Numbered from the stretch's first letter, positions 27,481 through 35,916 are shown. The stretch is 64,000 nucleotides of DNA from Bacillus infantis (GCF_020171945.1 NZ_JAIVAP010000014.1:1-64000), one strand, 5' to 3'. Notes: generated by a model not told the origin, from the sequence alone. Numbers and translations: made by a program.

Positions 27481-27639
27481 ATGGGAAACTCTAAAAAGTT
27501 TTTTGATAACAATCCTTATTCCAGTCCGTTTACTGGTCCCTTTTACCGGCCTAAGCATGCACATGCCCAGGTAAATGGGCAGACCCAGCAATCGCAGGAC
27601 CTCATTATTCTTAAAAGGCAAACAAGGAAACAGGCCTAG
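27481..27639 (+). CDS. YpzG-like small protein
   Basis: 52 residues, MGNSKKFFDNNPYSSPF then RPKHAHAQVNGQTQQSQD. The KHAxxQVNGxTQ core is the mark of the YpzG-like family, small proteins of unknown function common in spore formers. It follows sspK by 22 bases with AGGAGGTTTGATT before the ATG, so the two are probably co-transcribed, perhaps in the forespore (inference). Confidence 0.75.
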   Translation: MGNSKKFFDNNPYSSPFTGPFYRPKHAHAQVNGQTQQSQDLIILKRQTRKQA

Positions 27640-27644
27640 CCTGC

Positions 27645-27677
27645 AGGAAAATCAGAGCTCACCGCTCTGGTTTTCCT
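27645..27677. terminator. Bidirectional terminator overlapping the yfhH 3' end
   Basis: AGGAAAA (27645-27651) with TTTTCCT (27671-27677), and inside CAGAGC (27653-27658) with GCTCTG (27664-27669). The yfhH stop codon (27652-27654) lies in the stem, so the last codons of yfhH double as terminator. Confidence 0.75.
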
Positions 27678-27996
27678 TTAATTCCTTCAGCATGGAAATC
27701 GGAAGCGCCTCTTCCTCTTTTCCGCCATGCAGCCTGAAGCCCCAGGCGAACACGCCATTCAAATAGTCTATTTTAAAATATGAGCCGGGATCGCCATCCA
27801 CTTCATAAATCTCCCCTGCTTTAAAGTCCTTTGGATCAAGAAGATATGCTTTGGCCATGATGGCCTTTCTCTCGAGGACAGCAAATTCACTGAGCATGCC
27901 CATTTGTTCAGCCTTTCTCGCCTGTTCATGCAAGCTGGCAATTTCCTGCTGCAGTTCATACTGTGAAAGCTGACTGTATCGTTTTTCCTGCGCCAT
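27652..27996 (-). CDS. yfhH: YfhH-like DUF1811 protein
   Basis: 114-residue DUF1811 protein: helical hairpin at the N-terminus (EKRYSQLSQYELQQEIASL) and a small C-terminal SH3-like barrel (FKAGEIYEVDGDPGSYFKID, YLNGVFAWG). Structure-only family without known function. It neighbours recX in B. subtilis and here, with an SDR gene inserted between them. AAAAAGGATGGATTATA precedes ATG 27996. Its 3' end forms part of a terminator. Confidence 0.85.
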   Translation of the reverse strand: MAQEKRYSQLSQYELQQEIASLHEQARKAEQMGMLSEFAVLERKAIMAKAYLLDPKDFKAGEIYEVDGDPGSYFKIDYLNGVFAWGFRLHGGKEEEALPISMLKELKENQSGEL

Positions 27997-28113
27997 TATA
28001 ATCCATCCTTTTTATTCCTGTATCCGGCCTGCCGGAGGAAAACTTCATCTTTTTTTAGTATAGTGAAAAAGGCTGTATAAATAAAGGACTTTACCCTTGA
28101 AGGAGGACTCAAC

Positions 28114-28788
28114 ATGCAATCAGTTATCATCACCGGGGCGGGCACCGGCCTTGGAAGGGAGCTGGCCCTCAAATACGCTGGCCAGGGTTTCCATATCATA
28201 CTATCCGGGAGGCGTGAAGCGGCTCTCCAGGAAGCGAAAGAAGCTATCTCCAGCCAGGGGGGAAAAGCGGATGTCCTGACTCTTGATATCAGCAAGCCGG
28301 CTGAAGTAAAGGAGAAAGCAGCAGGACTCGCAGACCAATTCGATTTATACGGATTGATCAACAATGCCGGCGTAGGGCATTTCGGTCCGTTTGAAGACCT
28401 GAAGGACAAAGACCTCCATGATATGCTTTCCGTCAACCTGATGGGCACCATCTATATGGCACAGGCACTCCTCCCGGCTATCAAGCAAAAGAAGGGCAGC
28501 TTCCTTATGAATGTCATTTCAACCGCCGGCCTGCGCGGCAAAGCAAATGAAGCTGCGTACTGTGCCAGCAAATTTGCGGCCCGCGGCTTCACAGAAAGCC
28601 TGCAGAAAGAATACGAAAACGATCCAGTCCTGATCCAGGCAGTTTATATGGGCGGCATGGACACCCCATTCTGGGATCATAATAACTATATTTCAGACCG
28701 CTCGCGCCTCCGCTCCCCTGCTGAGGTGGCCGGAATTATCATTGAAAACCGGCTGGAAGAGAAGATTGTCATTGAGTCAGTAAAGTAA
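28114..28788 (+). CDS. Short-chain dehydrogenase/reductase of unknown substrate
   Basis: 224 residues with the classical SDR features: cofactor site TGAGTGLGRE (8-17), NNAG (about 88-91) and the active-site YCASK preceded by Ser in VISTAG. Length is on the short side because the C-terminal substrate loop is brief. A NAD(P)-dependent oxidoreductase; substrate not predictable. AAGGAGGACTCAAC precedes ATG 28114. It stands alone between yfhH and recX, both on the other strand. Confidence 0.88.
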   Translation: MQSVIITGAGTGLGRELALKYAGQGFHIILSGRREAALQEAKEAISSQGGKADVLTLDISKPAEVKEKAAGLADQFDLYGLINNAGVGHFGPFEDLKDKDLHDMLSVNLMGTIYMAQALLPAIKQKKGSFLMNVISTAGLRGKANEAAYCASKFAARGFTESLQKEYENDPVLIQAVYMGGMDTPFWDHNNYISDRSRLRSPAEVAGIIIENRLEEKIVIESVK

Positions 28789-28924
28789 TGGGAGCGGATA
28801 TTTGGATAGTGGAATAATTAATGAGTATCGGATTGAACGAGAAAAAAAATTGAATCAATAGCTGAAATAACCCAACCGCTCAATTAAACAAATTAGCTAA
28901 TGCGGCACCGAGCCCGGAACAAAA

Positions 28925-28951
28925 ACAGGCAGCGGAAATTCCGCTGCCTGT
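28925..28951 (-). terminator. recX terminator
   Basis: ACAGGCAGCGG (28925-28935) pairs with CCGCTGCCTGT (28941-28951). On the minus strand TTTTTG follows. The stretch 28789-28924 carries no recognised feature. Confidence 0.88.
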
Positions 28952-28954
28952 CCT

Positions 28955-29767
28955 CTATTCTTCCTCTTCCTTTTCCTGAAGGAACCGGTCAATCAATTCA
29001 ATCGGAAAACCTTTTCTGAAGAGGGCCTGCTTCATTTTCTGCTTATATTCATAGCCCTGCAGCTTTTCATATTTCCGGTGCGCTTTTTCTCCCTGATAGC
29101 GGATGGCGTCCATTTCGCCGTCGTCTTCTTCCTCGAGCTCCGCTTCTTCTATTGCGATATTAATGACGGAGAAAGGATAGCCTTTCCTGACAAGCATCTG
29201 CTCAAGCTTTTGCTTCAGAATCCTTTGTGATTCCCTGCTGTATTTTTTAGCATATTTCTGGCACAGCTTGGTTGCTGCTTCGACTTGGTCTTCTACAGGA
29301 AACTCCTGTATGGCTTCTTCAATATGGGACTGTGATATCCCTTTCTCTTTCAGCTCCCGTTTAATCACGCCAGGGCCTTTGTCAGAAGTATTGGCCTGTG
29401 TCCTCACATAGGCGATGGCAAATTCGTTATCATTTAAAAATTTATATTCATACAGCTTCACGATGACTTCGTTGATGATGCTTTCATCTGTCTCTTTTTC
29501 GGCCAGATGCTTCCTTACCTCTGTTTCCGATCTCATTCTTCTGGATAAATAATGAATAGCCTGATTATAGGCTTTTCTGATTTCATCCTGAAATTCTATT
29601 TGGGTCAGGGAGAGCGCGTCAAGCTCCATCCCTTTTTTCAGGCCGAACTTGATGATAACGTCTTCATCGGCACTGAAGGCATACTGCTCACCCTTGCCAT
29701 AATCCATAAAAATGTTATAGCGGTCCTTTCTTTTTTGCTGGACTGATATTTTTGTGATTACCGGCAT
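28955..29767 (-). CDS. recX: Recombination regulator RecX
   Basis: 270 residues, the longer RecX type of Firmicutes. Tandem three-helix RecX repeats are seen, e.g. AIHYLSRRMRSETEVRKHL and IKRELKEKGISQSHIEEAI and MLVRKGYPFSVINIAI and ALFRKGFPIELIDRFL. RecX binds RecA filaments and modulates recombination. Start MPVITKISVQ (ATG 29765-29767, AGAGGTGAAGAG upstream) matches the family; the seven extra codons upstream are probably not used. Convergent with the SDR gene. Confidence 0.92.
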   Translation of the reverse strand: MPVITKISVQQKRKDRYNIFMDYGKGEQYAFSADEDVIIKFGLKKGMELDALSLTQIEFQDEIRKAYNQAIHYLSRRMRSETEVRKHLAEKETDESIINEVIVKLYEYKFLNDNEFAIAYVRTQANTSDKGPGVIKRELKEKGISQSHIEEAIQEFPVEDQVEAATKLCQKYAKKYSRESQRILKQKLEQMLVRKGYPFSVINIAIEEAELEEEDDGEMDAIRYQGEKAHRKYEKLQGYEYKQKMKQALFRKGFPIELIDRFLQEKEEEE

Positions 29768-29888
29768 CCTCTTCACCTCTCCCTCCACTTTATCACAATG
29801 TGCTGCATCAATTGCAAACTGCAGCCTGGAAAAGGAGTTTACACAGGAAAAAGCGTATAAATACAGTATAGGAAAAGGAGGTCCACCA

Positions 29889-30791
29889 ATGAGAGTAGCT
29901 ATTACAGGCGGGACCGGCTTTGTCGGGCATGCCCTTGTAAAAATGCTGGCAGAATCAGGCCATACCGTCTACATTTTAACGAGAAGCACGGAAGGAAAAA
30001 AGAACGGGAATAATATCCACTATATCCAGTGGCTGAATGAAGGCGACACACCGGCTGCCCAGCTGAAAGAATTAGATTATATCGTCAATCTCGCAGGCGA
30101 ATCAATCAACAGCGGCCGATGGACGGAAGAAAGGAAAAAGCGGATCATCAGCAGCAGGCTGGAAGCTACAGAGGCAGTCCTGAAAATAATCGCTGAGCTT
30201 AAGACCAAGCCCGAGGCGCTGATCAATGCCAGTGCAGTCGGCTATTATGGCACTTCGGAAACAGAGACATTTACAGAAAGCGATAAAGAACCGGCCGGAG
30301 ATTTTTTGGCGCAGACGGTAAAACAGTGGGAAGAAAAGGCGGCAGAGGCAGGCAGATGGAACGTCCGCACCGCCTTCTGCCGATTCGGGATCATTCTTGA
30401 AAAGAATGACGGGGCGCTCCCCCGGATGGCCCTCCCCTACAAACTTTTTGCAGGAGGAAATGTCGGCAGCGGCAGTCAGTGGGTTTCATGGATTCATCTT
30501 GAAGACGTGGCAAGGGGCATTATGTTTGCTATGGAAAATAAAGATCTCAGCGGCCCGGTTAATTTTACAAGCCCCCATCCTGTCCAAATGAAGGACTTTG
30601 GCAGGACCTTGGGAAGCGCCCTCCACCGGCCCCACTGGATTCCCGCTCCGGCCTTTGCGCTTAAGCTCGCGCTTGGGGAAATGAGCAAGCTGGTTCTCGA
30701 AGGACAGCGTGTTCTTCCCGCCAAGCTGGAGGCAGCCGGATTTCGCTTCCGCTATCCAGGGCTCCAGGAAGCATTGAAAGATATTTATTGA
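29889..30791 (+). CDS. yfhF: YfhF-like NAD-dependent epimerase/dehydratase (SulA family)
   Basis: 300 residues, Rossmann fold beginning MRVAITGGTGFVGHAL with the GxxGxxG dinucleotide site, then VNLAGESINSGRW, a hallmark of the TIGR01777/YfcH-type sugar epimerases, and the C-terminal DUF1731 domain (PAKLEAAGFRFRYPGLQEAL). Enzymatic substrate unknown. AAAGGAGGTCCACC precedes ATG 29889. Divergent from recX, with a compact promoter region between 29768 and 29888. Confidence 0.9.
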   Translation: MRVAITGGTGFVGHALVKMLAESGHTVYILTRSTEGKKNGNNIHYIQWLNEGDTPAAQLKELDYIVNLAGESINSGRWTEERKKRIISSRLEATEAVLKIIAELKTKPEALINASAVGYYGTSETETFTESDKEPAGDFLAQTVKQWEEKAAEAGRWNVRTAFCRFGIILEKNDGALPRMALPYKLFAGGNVGSGSQWVSWIHLEDVARGIMFAMENKDLSGPVNFTSPHPVQMKDFGRTLGSALHRPHWIPAPAFALKLALGEMSKLVLEGQRVLPAKLEAAGFRFRYPGLQEALKDIY

Positions 30792-30865
30792 GATGGTATG
30801 TTTCCTTCCTTTTTAGGAAAAATTAAGAAAAGGAGTTCATTTTTTTCGGAAAGGGATGTTGCCTG

Positions 30866-30991
30866 ATGGATAAAAAATCCAAAGATAAGTCGAAGAGTAC
30901 ATTGTCAAGCATGCAGGAGGTTGTTTACTCCCGGGAGTTCAAGCTGGCAGACCAGGCCGGCGGCTTTACGAAGAAAAAATCCAAGCATTAA
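30866..30991 (+). CDS. yfhE: YfhE-like small protein
   Basis: 41 residues: MDKKSKDKSKSTLSSMQEV then VYSREFKLADQAGGFTKKK. Matches the YfhE family (SSMQEVxYSREFKxAD core), highly basic at both ends, function unknown. GAAAGGGATG is upstream. Lies between yfhF and yfhD as in B. subtilis. Confidence 0.85.
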   Translation: MDKKSKDKSKSTLSSMQEVVYSREFKLADQAGGFTKKKSKH

Positions 30992-31081
30992 TATAAAATG
31001 CTCATAATTGCCTTGATAGGGCGCAAGCTAAGAGTGCGGAAGCCAATTCCGTACTTTTATTGTTGAAAGGGGTTTTTTCGA

Positions 31082-31264
31082 ATGGGCCGTGCACATGGAC
31101 ATAAAACTCGGGATAAAAACAAAGCATCACTTCCACAAGTTCCGAAGAACATGAAATCAGATGGACTGGATGTCGAATTTGACCGCGACCTCGCAGACCA
31201 TGATGATTTAGAAGCTATGGCACGTTCAAAAGCTGCCGATCAGCGTGCCAAAAACAGCCGCTGA
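31082..31264 (+). CDS. yfhD: YfhD-like small protein
   Basis: 60 residues: MGRAHGHKTRDKNKASLPQ then VPKNMKSDGLDVEFDRDLAD. The YfhD family has this HKTRDKNK start and the acidic-to-basic change; function unknown. GAAAGGGG precedes the ATG. Followed by a strong bidirectional terminator. Confidence 0.85.
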   Translation: MGRAHGHKTRDKNKASLPQVPKNMKSDGLDVEFDRDLADHDDLEAMARSKAADQRAKNSR

Positions 31265-31300
31265 CCGGTTGAGGGCATTTGCCCGCACTCTCTCAGCATA

Positions 31301-31335
31301 AGAAAAGCAGCAGGTCCAGAACCTGCTGCTTTTCT
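31301..31335. terminator. Bidirectional terminator between yfhD and the DoxX gene
   Basis: AGAAAAGCAGCAGGT (31301-31315) and ACCTGCTGCTTTTCT (31321-31335), perfect 15-bp stem, with T-rich sequence on both outgoing strands. Confidence 0.92.
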
Positions 31336-31340
31336 CTTTT

Positions 31341-31850
31341 CTAGTGCCCGTGGGCATGTCTGTTCGTAAAACCGTCCGCTTTATTCTTTTTTGCCATGTT
31401 CTTAAAGTATGGAATCATAATGCGGTCAGCGCCCCAGTAATAGGCTGCCCCGCCTGCAAATAAGAGAAGGATCGCAGCTGTATAGAGCATTGGATTTGTG
31501 CTTACTGTACCGGCCATAAGGAAATTAAGATTCATGAATGCCCCCGCAATCAGAGCGGGAATGGTTGCAGCTCCAAGTACAAGCCCGGCCCCTGTCAGAA
31601 GCTCTCCCCAAGGTATCAGAACATTGAACAAATCTACATTCGGAAGTGCAAAGTTCTCAAGGAATCCGGCATACCAGCCCTGGACAGCAGGATGATCCCC
31701 TCCTGCCTGGGCGATTGCCCCTTGCAGGAACCCCCCTGCATCAAAGCCATCCGCGAGTTTATGCCATCCCGCTTCTATCCATTGAATGCCCAGCCATATC
31801 CTTAATACAGTCCAAACTGCCGCTGCCTGTGGAGTTTTCAGCACTTTCAT
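31341..31850 (-). CDS. DoxX-family membrane protein
   Basis: 169 residues with four hydrophobic helices in the DoxX pattern: first helix AAVWTVLRIWLGIQWIEAGWHKL, then PWGELLTGAGLVLGAAT and FMNLNFLMAGTVSTNPM. DoxX-type proteins are found with terminal oxidases or thiol-redox systems; no such partner is adjacent. The C-terminus ends in a His-rich RHAHGH. ATG 31850 has GGGAG at good spacing; ATGs at 31856 and 31871 are alternatives. Confidence 0.85.
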   Translation of the reverse strand: MKVLKTPQAAAVWTVLRIWLGIQWIEAGWHKLADGFDAGGFLQGAIAQAGGDHPAVQGWYAGFLENFALPNVDLFNVLIPWGELLTGAGLVLGAATIPALIAGAFMNLNFLMAGTVSTNPMLYTAAILLLFAGGAAYYWGADRIMIPYFKNMAKKNKADGFTNRHAHGH

Positions 31851-32033
31851 GATCATCGTCTCCCGCTTCATTTTTTGTGAAGATTTTCACAATACTTAGC
31901 AAAAAAATAAGTTAAGCCGGCCAGCTTTTACAAGAAATTTTGTGAATGTTTTCACTTACTTTCTACACTTTTAATATACTCTATGCCCCTCTTTTCTGCA
32001 ACGCACTTCACAATATGTTCATAATCTTTTCTC

Positions 32034-32218
32034 TGTGAATAAAAAATATCCACAACCCTGTGAATTGTGTGGATAATCTAAATAATCTCATATTTATCAA
32101 CGCTTTAATTAGTTAACATAATAATGAGCAAAACTTCTGATAATTCTGTGGATAATGTGGATATGTCTGTGGAATACTTTTCTATTCAAGTTTCTCCTGT
32201 TAATAAGTCTCTGGATAA
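32034..32218. promoter_or_regulatory. DnaA-box cluster in an AT-rich gene-free region
   Basis: Within 185 bp three sites fit TTATNCACA exactly, all read on the minus strand: TGTGAATAA (32034-32042), TGTGGATAA (32068-32076) and TGTGGATAA (32147-32155). Three more differ at one base: ATATCCACA (32046-32054, plus), TGTGGATAT (32156-32164, directly abutting the preceding site) and TCTGGATAA (32210-32218). A two-mismatch site is at 32168. The region 31872-32290 has no gene and is very AT-rich, with several further TTCACA/TGTGAA half-sites. No dnaA, dnaN or other oriC gene is near. Confidence 0.75.
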
Positions 32219-32292
32219 CATGCTATAAGACCTATACACCTGAGTCTTTAAACCCATACGAAGCCTCAGATAAAGAGCATAAGATTAACCCT

Positions 32293-32320
32293 TGCAATAC
32301 GAGGTACATCGTATTACACT
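32293..32320 (+). promoter_or_regulatory. padR operon promoter with embedded palindromic operator
   Basis: TTGCAA (32293-32298), 16-base spacer, TACACT (32315-32320). The perfect inverted repeat AATACGA-GGTACA-TCGTATT (32296-32315) spans the spacer, the position expected for an autoregulatory PadR operator. Confidence 0.6.
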
Positions 32321-32350
32321 GGTAGTAATATTAGGAAAAAGGTGATGGAA

Positions 32351-32674
32351 TTGGATAAGGAAATGATGAAAGGAAGTACAGACCTTCTGCTCTTGTCGCT
32401 CATTGCCCAAAAGGATTTATATGGCTATGAGATCACAAAAATCCTTAAGGTTATCTCCGGTGAGGCTTATGTGATGGGTGAAGGCACTCTCTACCCTGCC
32501 CTCAAGCGCCTGGAGAAAAAGAAGTTTGCAGAGTCGTATTGGAGTGAAACGGCAGCAGGCAGAAGGAAATATTACCGTATCACAGAGGACGGCCTGCAGG
32601 AACTGGAAAAGAAGCGAAAGGACTGGAGCCTGATTGAAAGCATGATCCGCAAAAGCTCGGGGGGATTAACGTGA
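32351..32674 (+). CDS. PadR-family transcriptional regulator
   Basis: 107 residues: winged helix with GSTDLLLLSLIAQKDLYGYEI (helices 1-2 region, motif shown in part) and the wing AAGRRKYYRITEDGLQEL, ending in a C-terminal dimerisation helix. PadR proteins repress adjacent transporter or membrane-protein genes and respond to small molecules. Start taken as TTG 32351, because AAAGGTGAT lies just before it and homologues begin (M/L)DKEMMKG; ATG 32345 is possible. Overlaps the next gene by four bases (GTGA), so the operon is translationally coupled. A palindrome sits in the promoter. Confidence 0.9.
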   Translation: MDKEMMKGSTDLLLLSLIAQKDLYGYEITKILKVISGEAYVMGEGTLYPALKRLEKKKFAESYWSETAAGRRKYYRITEDGLQELEKKRKDWSLIESMIRKSSGGLT

Positions 32675-33540
32675 AATCAGAACTTGAACGTTTTGTCACG
32701 AAAATTGTTCAGCATACTGAATGCTCCAAAGAAGAAAAAGAAGATCTATTTGAGGAGCTTATGGTACATCTGCAGCTTTCAAAAGAGCACTTCCAGGAGC
32801 AGGGCTTAAGTGAAAGCGATGCCGTAAAGAAAGCGATGGAGCAGTTTGGCGAGGAAGGGGAAATCGGAAGCCAGATTCAGCAGTCCCTCTTTCCATACCG
32901 AAAAGAAATGATGCTGACACTTGCCATCTCTTCCATCCTCTTTACAATCGGCGCTTATCTGGGGCAGCTTTTGATCAACGGAGATGCCCATATCGGCTGG
33001 CTGCTGCTTTCCATGGGCGCAAGTTCGATGATCCTTTTCCTGGCCGTGAACCAGGTCTTCCACCTGAACCGGAAGCGCTGGATGAACTCCCTGCTGATTC
33101 TGCATATCCTTGTTTATGCAGCCGGCTATCTCCTGGCAAGCAATCTGGATCATGACATTTCACTCGGCCTTTCGATCTGGGACTGGCTCAATATCCTTCT
33201 TGCCATTGTCCTTGTCTATCGGACGACCTTGTATGATTTCAGCGCCAGCAGCGGCAAAATGGATAAAACTTTGAAAAAGCTTCATGCCATCAATATTACC
33301 GCCGGTGTCCTGATCACAGCTGCCTGCCTCTTTTTTGCCTGGGGAGGGCTGATCATGATCGGCCTGCATCCGGTAATACTGATTTCTCTAAGCCCGATAC
33401 TTTTCTGGATCATACTCTATACTATCCAGATCAAGATTGCAGGAAAAAATAAGAAACTGGCATACGGACTCTCGGCGATTCCCTTCATCGCCATCCTGGC
33501 AGGCCTGGCACTTATCTACGCGCCTGCCCTGTTTTACTAG
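32671..33540 (+). CDS. HAAS-domain (DUF1700-like) integral membrane protein
   Basis: 289 residues from GTG 32671. The N-terminal 70 residues form the helical HAAS/DUF1700 domain (KEEKEDLFEELMVHLQLS, SESDAVKKAMEQFGEEGEIG), which is typically encoded next to PadR regulators and transmits a signal to membrane partners. Residues 75-289 contain seven to eight hydrophobic helices. Function unknown; by analogy it is the target and perhaps sensor partner of the upstream PadR. Confidence 0.82.
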   Translation: MKSELERFVTKIVQHTECSKEEKEDLFEELMVHLQLSKEHFQEQGLSESDAVKKAMEQFGEEGEIGSQIQQSLFPYRKEMMLTLAISSILFTIGAYLGQLLINGDAHIGWLLLSMGASSMILFLAVNQVFHLNRKRWMNSLLILHILVYAAGYLLASNLDHDISLGLSIWDWLNILLAIVLVYRTTLYDFSASSGKMDKTLKKLHAINITAGVLITAACLFFAWGGLIMIGLHPVILISLSPILFWIILYTIQIKIAGKNKKLAYGLSAIPFIAILAGLALIYAPALFY

Positions 33541-33553
33541 AAAGGAGCTTTTC

Positions 33554-34603
33554 ATGAAAAAGAAAAGTATCATCCTGCTGTCTTCATTTATTGGGGGCAT
33601 TACGCTCCTGCTTATCCTCCTCGGGCTTAATCTGGATAAATCCGAAAATGAAAAGCAGAACGGGATTACCAATCAATATGATATATCTTCACAGAATACG
33701 ATTGCTTATGTAAATTACAAAGATGGCAAACCAGGCCTTATGCTGTACAACAAGGAAAAAGATATCAATGCTGAAGCATTTTCCCTGGACAGCTCAAGAA
33801 TGATCCTGGATCCGAGCTTTTCCTATGATGGATCTCTGTTAAGCTTTATTTCTACCAGTAAACAGCAGGAAGAAGATACAGAGCTGGAGAGCACCATCCA
33901 TATCCTTGATTTAAAAACAAAGAAGGTGACTGACATATTTACTGAGAATGCCCTTGTCACAGAAATCGAATATTCGCCTGTTGACGATACCCTTTATTAT
34001 TTGCGGGCCGGCACCTTTCAGAATTATTCCCCTATTGCCAGCAAACGGCCGCATGATCTTGATGTCTGGTCATTTGATCCGGCTGGAGGCGGGCATAAGC
34101 AAATAACTGATTTGAAGAGCTATTCTATGCACAGCCTCCAGGTCAGTCCGGGAGAAAACAGTGTTTTTATCCAGATGGATGATGACCAGGATGCTGATAC
34201 ACCTGAAGAAACCTTTGAGGTGAAGCAGCGCATATTTGAAATCCCCATAGATAACCCTGATAGCATGAAGATAACAGGCGATCCTGACAGAAAAATCGAT
34301 GTTTTTGATTTCACATTCTCTCCAGATGGAAACACAATGATTTTTCAATCCATCAGTAACTCTGATGAAGGAGGAACCTATGAGTATGAGCTGTATAAAA
34401 TGAATGTGGATTCCGGAGAGGAAGCCCAGCTTACCCATTTAGGCGAGTATACAGACAGGCCGGTATTCAGTGCTGATGGTGACCGTGTATATTTTATGGT
34501 CGATAAGCGCTTTGCCAAAGGGTCCCCGGAATATTATCTGTACAGCGTGAAACTGAATGGCAAGGACATAAAAGAAGTTGAATTGCCTCTTTCTGAAGAC
34601 TAG
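33554..34603 (+). CDS. Membrane-anchored TolB-like beta-propeller protein
   Basis: 349 residues starting MKKKSIILLSS with a single N-terminal membrane anchor (4-26) and an extracellular domain made of PD40/TolB-type repeats: DPSFSYDGSLLSF, EYSPVDDTLYYL, VSPGENSVFIQM, FSPDGNTMIFQS and FSADGDRVYFMV. Likely a ligand- or protein-binding propeller on the outer face of the membrane. Last gene of the padR operon; AAAGGAGCTTTTC precedes ATG 33554. A terminator overlaps its last codons. Confidence 0.82.
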   Translation: MKKKSIILLSSFIGGITLLLILLGLNLDKSENEKQNGITNQYDISSQNTIAYVNYKDGKPGLMLYNKEKDINAEAFSLDSSRMILDPSFSYDGSLLSFISTSKQQEEDTELESTIHILDLKTKKVTDIFTENALVTEIEYSPVDDTLYYLRAGTFQNYSPIASKRPHDLDVWSFDPAGGGHKQITDLKSYSMHSLQVSPGENSVFIQMDDDQDADTPEETFEVKQRIFEIPIDNPDSMKITGDPDRKIDVFDFTFSPDGNTMIFQSISNSDEGGTYEYELYKMNVDSGEEAQLTHLGEYTDRPVFSADGDRVYFMVDKRFAKGSPEYYLYSVKLNGKDIKEVELPLSED

Positions 34604-34616
34604 AAAGAGGCTTTTT
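34585..34616 (+). terminator. padR operon terminator, overlapping the propeller stop codon
   Basis: GCCTCTTTC (34585-34593) and GAAAGAGGC (34603-34611), then TTTTTCCCTTTT. The TAG stop (34601-34603) is in the loop/stem boundary. Confidence 0.85.
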
Positions 34617-34683
34617 CCCTTTTAAACTCGAAAATACAGGGTATAAGTCCTATAACCCATAGACAGAGGAGGTAGGGATAAGA

Positions 34684-35739
34684 ATGCTGGAAAACCTGCT
34701 GAAAGAGCTGATCAGCATCAACAGCTCAAACAAAGAAGGGGCCAATGAAGCTGTTGCCTATTGCGGGCACTGGCTGGAGGGCCACGGGCTCCCTGTACAT
34801 ATCATTGAAAATAACGGCTACAAAATGCTTGTTTCGGAGATAGGGAGCGGAAATGAAACCATTGTCTGGAACGGCCATGTGGATGTCGTTTCAGGGAAAG
34901 AGGATCAATTCATCCCCGTAGAGGTGAAAGACAAGATTTATGGCAGAGGGGCAGCTGATATGAAAGCTGGCGTGGCAGCCATGATGTGCGCCTTCAAAGA
35001 GCTTAAGGAGGCGCCGCTTGGAGTCAAGCTTCAGCTTCAGATCGTTTCTGATGAGGAAATCGGCGGGTTCAACTGCTCCGGCTACCTTGCCGAAAATGGA
35101 TACCGCGGCGATTTTGTCATCTGCTCAGAGCCGACCCAGCTTGGAATTGCCCTCCAGGCAAAGGGCGTTATGCGCCTCGAAATTGCCATTGATGGAGATC
35201 CGGCCCACGGAAGCCGGCCATGGGAAGGCATCAATGCAATTGAAAGGGCGTATGAAGTCCATGGAAAGCTGAAGGAACTCCCTTTTGCCAAAGAAAGCTC
35301 TGAATTCTATCCTTCTCCTTCCATCAACCTGGCAAAAATCCGCGGCGGTGATGTATACAATAAAGTTCCGGAAAAATGCGAGCTTTTTTATGATATCCGT
35401 TATCTGCCAGGCCAGGATAAGGATGAGATCATTAAACAAATCGAATCGATAACGGACGGCGAAGTGCTTGTGAGCATGTTCAGCAAACCGCTGGAAACGG
35501 CAAGGGACAACCCGTTCATCTTAAAGTTGAAGCCGGTCGTTGATCGGCATATCAAAGATGAAGCAGTCTTTTTCGGACAGCATGGCTCGGCCGATACCGT
35601 CTTCTTTGCCAACTACGGCATACCTGCCATCGAATTCGGACCAAGCGGACTCCATTGGCATGGCGACAAAGAATATGTACTGCCGGAGTCTGTTCATGTA
35701 TACAAGGAGATGCTGGTTGATTTTGCTGAAAGTTTTTAA
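34684..35739 (+). CDS. M20-family metallopeptidase (ArgE/DapE/ACY1 type)
   Basis: 351 residues, two-zinc amidohydrolase. Metal ligands seen: His65 and following Asp67 in NGHVDVV, Asp92 in GRGAADMKAG, the general-base Glu pair in SDEEIGG (124-125), Glu in CSEPTQ, and the C-terminal His in PSGLHWHGDKEYV. A lid/dimerisation domain lies between about 165 and 265 (KGVMRLEIAIDGDPAHGSRPWEG). It would cleave an N-acyl or dipeptide bond in the cytoplasm; substrate (acetylornithine, succinyl-diaminopimelate or others) cannot be told. Ribosome binding site AGGAGGTAGGGATAAGA. A dispersed repeat follows immediately after the stop. Confidence 0.88.
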   Translation: MLENLLKELISINSSNKEGANEAVAYCGHWLEGHGLPVHIIENNGYKMLVSEIGSGNETIVWNGHVDVVSGKEDQFIPVEVKDKIYGRGAADMKAGVAAMMCAFKELKEAPLGVKLQLQIVSDEEIGGFNCSGYLAENGYRGDFVICSEPTQLGIALQAKGVMRLEIAIDGDPAHGSRPWEGINAIERAYEVHGKLKELPFAKESSEFYPSPSINLAKIRGGDVYNKVPEKCELFYDIRYLPGQDKDEIIKQIESITDGEVLVSMFSKPLETARDNPFILKLKPVVDRHIKDEAVFFGQHGSADTVFFANYGIPAIEFGPSGLHWHGDKEYVLPESVHVYKEMLVDFAESF

Positions 35740-35741
35740 AT

Positions 35742-35879
35742 TAGAAAAGCGTAAGCGCCTTGCTCAGCCTTAAGGAATGCAGACTAAGAACGCCACGTCC
35801 TGTGGCAACGTCTGCATGACTCCCATCCTGGGAGGCTTGGATTGTGACCTTGAGGGGGTAGGCGCAGCTGCCAGACAGT
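35742..35879. repeat. Dispersed multi-stem repeat family, copy at 35.7 kb
   Basis: Starts TAGAAAAGCGTAAGCGCC and ends AGCTGCCAGACAGT, followed by TCGAAGTGG, which also follows the copy at 22003. Outer stem GCGCC/GGCGC. Central hairpin GCAGAC...GCCAC-GTCCT-GTGGC...GTCTGC differs in sequence from the other copies but keeps pairing. Confidence 0.82.
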
Positions 35880-35916
35880 AATCGAAGTGGAAAAATATAT
35901 GCATTATCTAATTAAA

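Noticed and set aside
32034-32218. Chromosomal origin oriC
   Set aside because: DnaA boxes are present, but dnaA, dnaN, rpmH, recF or gyr genes are not adjacent, and the region sits in yfh-type synteny.
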